Assembly: GCA_021848555.1 (NCBI GenBank)
Contig: JAJZUN010000225.1
Coordinates: 1 to 5,555, forward strand
DNA length: 5,555 nucleotides
Source: Pseudomonadota bacterium
GTDB lineage: Bacteria; Pseudomonadota; Gammaproteobacteria; Burkholderiales; SG8-39
Direction of reading: 5' to 3'
Shown: one piece after another, positions 4,498-5,555 of the stretch
Numbering within the stretch: the stretch's first letter is position 1
Layout: every line of letters begins with the position of its first letter
Program-made: the position numbers and the translations under genes
The notes under the pieces: generated by a model
Told to the model about the DNA's origin: nothing
The model's database searches: none
The model's input: only the letters and a program-made list of their open reading frames with translations

Positions 4498-5555
4498 CGA
4501 CGCAGCAACCTCAACCCGTTGAACACCACCAACAGGCTTGCACCCATGTCGGCAAACACTGCCATCCACATCGTGGCGTGCCCAGTAAAGGTCAGCACCA
4601 GAAATACCGCCTTGATACCGAGCGCAAGGACGATGTTCTGTGTCAGCACCGAGGCCGTGGCCCGCGACAAGCGTATGAAGGCGGGGATTTTGCGCAGGTC
4701 GTCGTTCATCAGGGCCACGTCGGCCGTCTCGATGGCGGTATCGGTGCCGGCAGCCCCCATGGCGAAGCCGATGTCTGCTCGGGCCAGTGCCGGAGCGTCG
4801 TTGATGCCGTCCCCGACCATGCCGACTTGGCCGTATTCCGAGCGCAGGGAGTCGATGGCAACTAGCTTGTCCTCGGGCAACTGGTTGCCGCGCGCCTCGT
4901 CGATGCCCACTTGGGCGGCGATGGCTTGTGCCGTATGCGGATTGTCGCCCGTGAGCATGACGGTCTTCACGCCGAGGCGGTGCAATTCGGCGATGGCCTC
5001 CCGACTCGTTCCCCGTACCGTGTCGGCAACGGCGAACATCGCCAGCACCTCAGTTTCGTCCGCCAACAGCACGACGGTCTTGCCCTGGCCCTCCAGCGCG
5101 TCGAGCCGTGCCTCCAATGCCGGCGAGCAGAGCTTCAGTTCCTCGATCAGGCGGTGGTTGCCGAACTGATAGTCTCGCCCATCGACCCGGCCGCGGACGC
5201 CGCGCCCCGGGATAGCGGTGAAATCGACCACTTCCCGGATGGGGACGCCGGCTTCGTTCGCCGCCCGGGCGACAGCCTGCGACACCGGATGGTCGGAACG
5301 CGCTGCGAGACTGGCGGCGATGCTGCGCAGCATTGTTTCATCGCCGTCGGCCAGGCGCGCGAAGTCGGTTTGCGCCGGCCGGCCATGGGTCAGCGTGCCG
5401 GTCTTGTCGAGAGCCAAGATCGCGAGCCGGCGCCCCTCTTCCAGATAGACGCCGCCCTTCACCAGGATGCCATGGCGGGCCGCCGCCGCAAGTCCGCTGA
5501 CGATGGTGACCGGCGTCGAGATGACCAGTGCGCAGGGGCAGGCGATGACCAGGAG
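4494..5555 (-). CDS. cadA: P1B-2 heavy-metal translocating ATPase (Zn/Cd/Pb), 5' end cut by window edge
   Basis: This inner-membrane ATPase exports Zn2+, Cd2+ or Pb2+ from the cytoplasm. The last 353 residues are present. In order: the CPC metal-site motif in a membrane helix (C6-P7-C8, followed by ALVISTPV), the phosphorylation motif DKTGTLT with D50, the P1B-specific HP pair (H89-P90, SDHP), GRG in the nucleotide pocket (117-119), TGDNP (202-206), and the hinge GDGINDAPAL (248-257). The last two membrane helices (about 303-325 and 329-346) carry K315 and D336, 21 residues apart, matching the Lys/Asp pair of E. coli ZntA. This marks subgroup 1B-2 rather than the copper type. The GTG at 5462 is not the start, because the CPC helix lies upstream in the same frame. 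The N-terminal metal-binding domain and promoter are outside the window, so CadA, ZntA and PbrA cannot be separated; the PAP2 partner favours a PbrA-like role. Confidence 0.95.
   Translation of the reverse strand, partial: LLVIACPCALVISTPVTIVSGLAAAARHGILVKGGVYLEEGRRLAILALDKTGTLTHGRPAQTDFARLADGDETMLRSIAASLAARSDHPVSQAVARAANEAGVPIREVVDFTAIPGRGVRGRVDGRDYQFGNHRLIEELKLCSPALEARLDALEGQGKTVVLLADETEVLAMFAVADTVRGTSREAIAELHRLGVKTVMLTGDNPHTAQAIAAQVGIDEARGNQLPEDKLVAIDSLRSEYGQVGMVGDGINDAPALARADIGFAMGAAGTDTAIETADVALMNDDLRKIPAFIRLSRATASVLTQNIVLALGIKAVFLVLTFTGHATMWMAVFADMGASLLVVFNGLRLLRR

Noticed and set aside
3904..4569. Upstream ATG at 4569 as the phosphatase start
   Set aside because: It would overlap the ATPase gene by 76 bases and add a 24-residue Gly/Cys leader unlike PAP2 proteins. 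The ATG at 4497 gives the ATGA overlap and a normal length.
4429..5169. Plus-strand 246-residue Ser/Ala-rich open frame
   Set aside because: It lies antisense to the well-supported ATPase motifs, has biased composition and shows no domain signal.
4494..5462. GTG at 5462 as the ATPase start
   Set aside because: The same frame continues upstream through the CPC membrane helix to the window edge, so the gene is simply truncated by the window.

Overview
The window is a heavy-metal resistance region. Every supported gene is on the minus strand, so transcription runs from right to left. The two edge genes are cut: a P1B-type metal ATPase at the right (5' part missing) and a CzcB-type adaptor at the left (3' part missing). 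The GC-rich sequence, the czcI-czcC-czcB order and the pairing of a metal ATPase with a PAP2 phosphatase suggest a Gram-negative proteobacterium, most likely a betaproteobacterium. That placement is an inference from gene content, not a sequence match.

Layout in transcription order: (1) 5555-4494, the C-terminal 353 residues of a Zn/Cd/Pb P1B-2 ATPase with CPC, DKTGT, HP, TGD and GDGIND motifs. (2) 4497-3904, a PAP2 membrane phosphatase whose start overlaps the ATPase stop (ATGA); the pair resembles the lead-resistance pair PbrA/PbrB. (3) 3903-3708, 196 bases with no convincing gene. (4) 3707-3312, a cytoplasmic DUF302 protein. (5) 3230-2718, an exported, extremely Met-rich protein of unknown function. 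(6) 2688-2341, a small exported CzcI-like protein. (7) 2273-963, the CzcC outer-membrane channel. (8) 966-1, the lipoprotein adaptor CzcB, again joined by an ATGA overlap. The RND pump gene czcA is expected just beyond the left edge.

The parts fit a two-stage defence. The P1B ATPase moves divalent metal from cytoplasm to periplasm, where a PbrB-like phosphatase may supply phosphate to trap it. The CzcCBA tripartite pump would then expel periplasmic metal across the outer membrane. The Met-rich protein and CzcI are exported and could bind or sense metal in the periplasm. No regulator gene (MerR/CadR/PbrR type or CzcRS) lies in the window.

The most notable non-coding signal is a perfect 10-bp inverted repeat. 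One arm lies in the last codons of czcI and the other covers the Shine-Dalgarno of czcC, as expected if czcC translation depends on ribosomes finishing czcI. Also of interest are the Met-rich protein itself, a near-perfect tandem 12-mer carrying two Shine-Dalgarno-like boxes before it, and a drop in GC content at the phosphatase gene.
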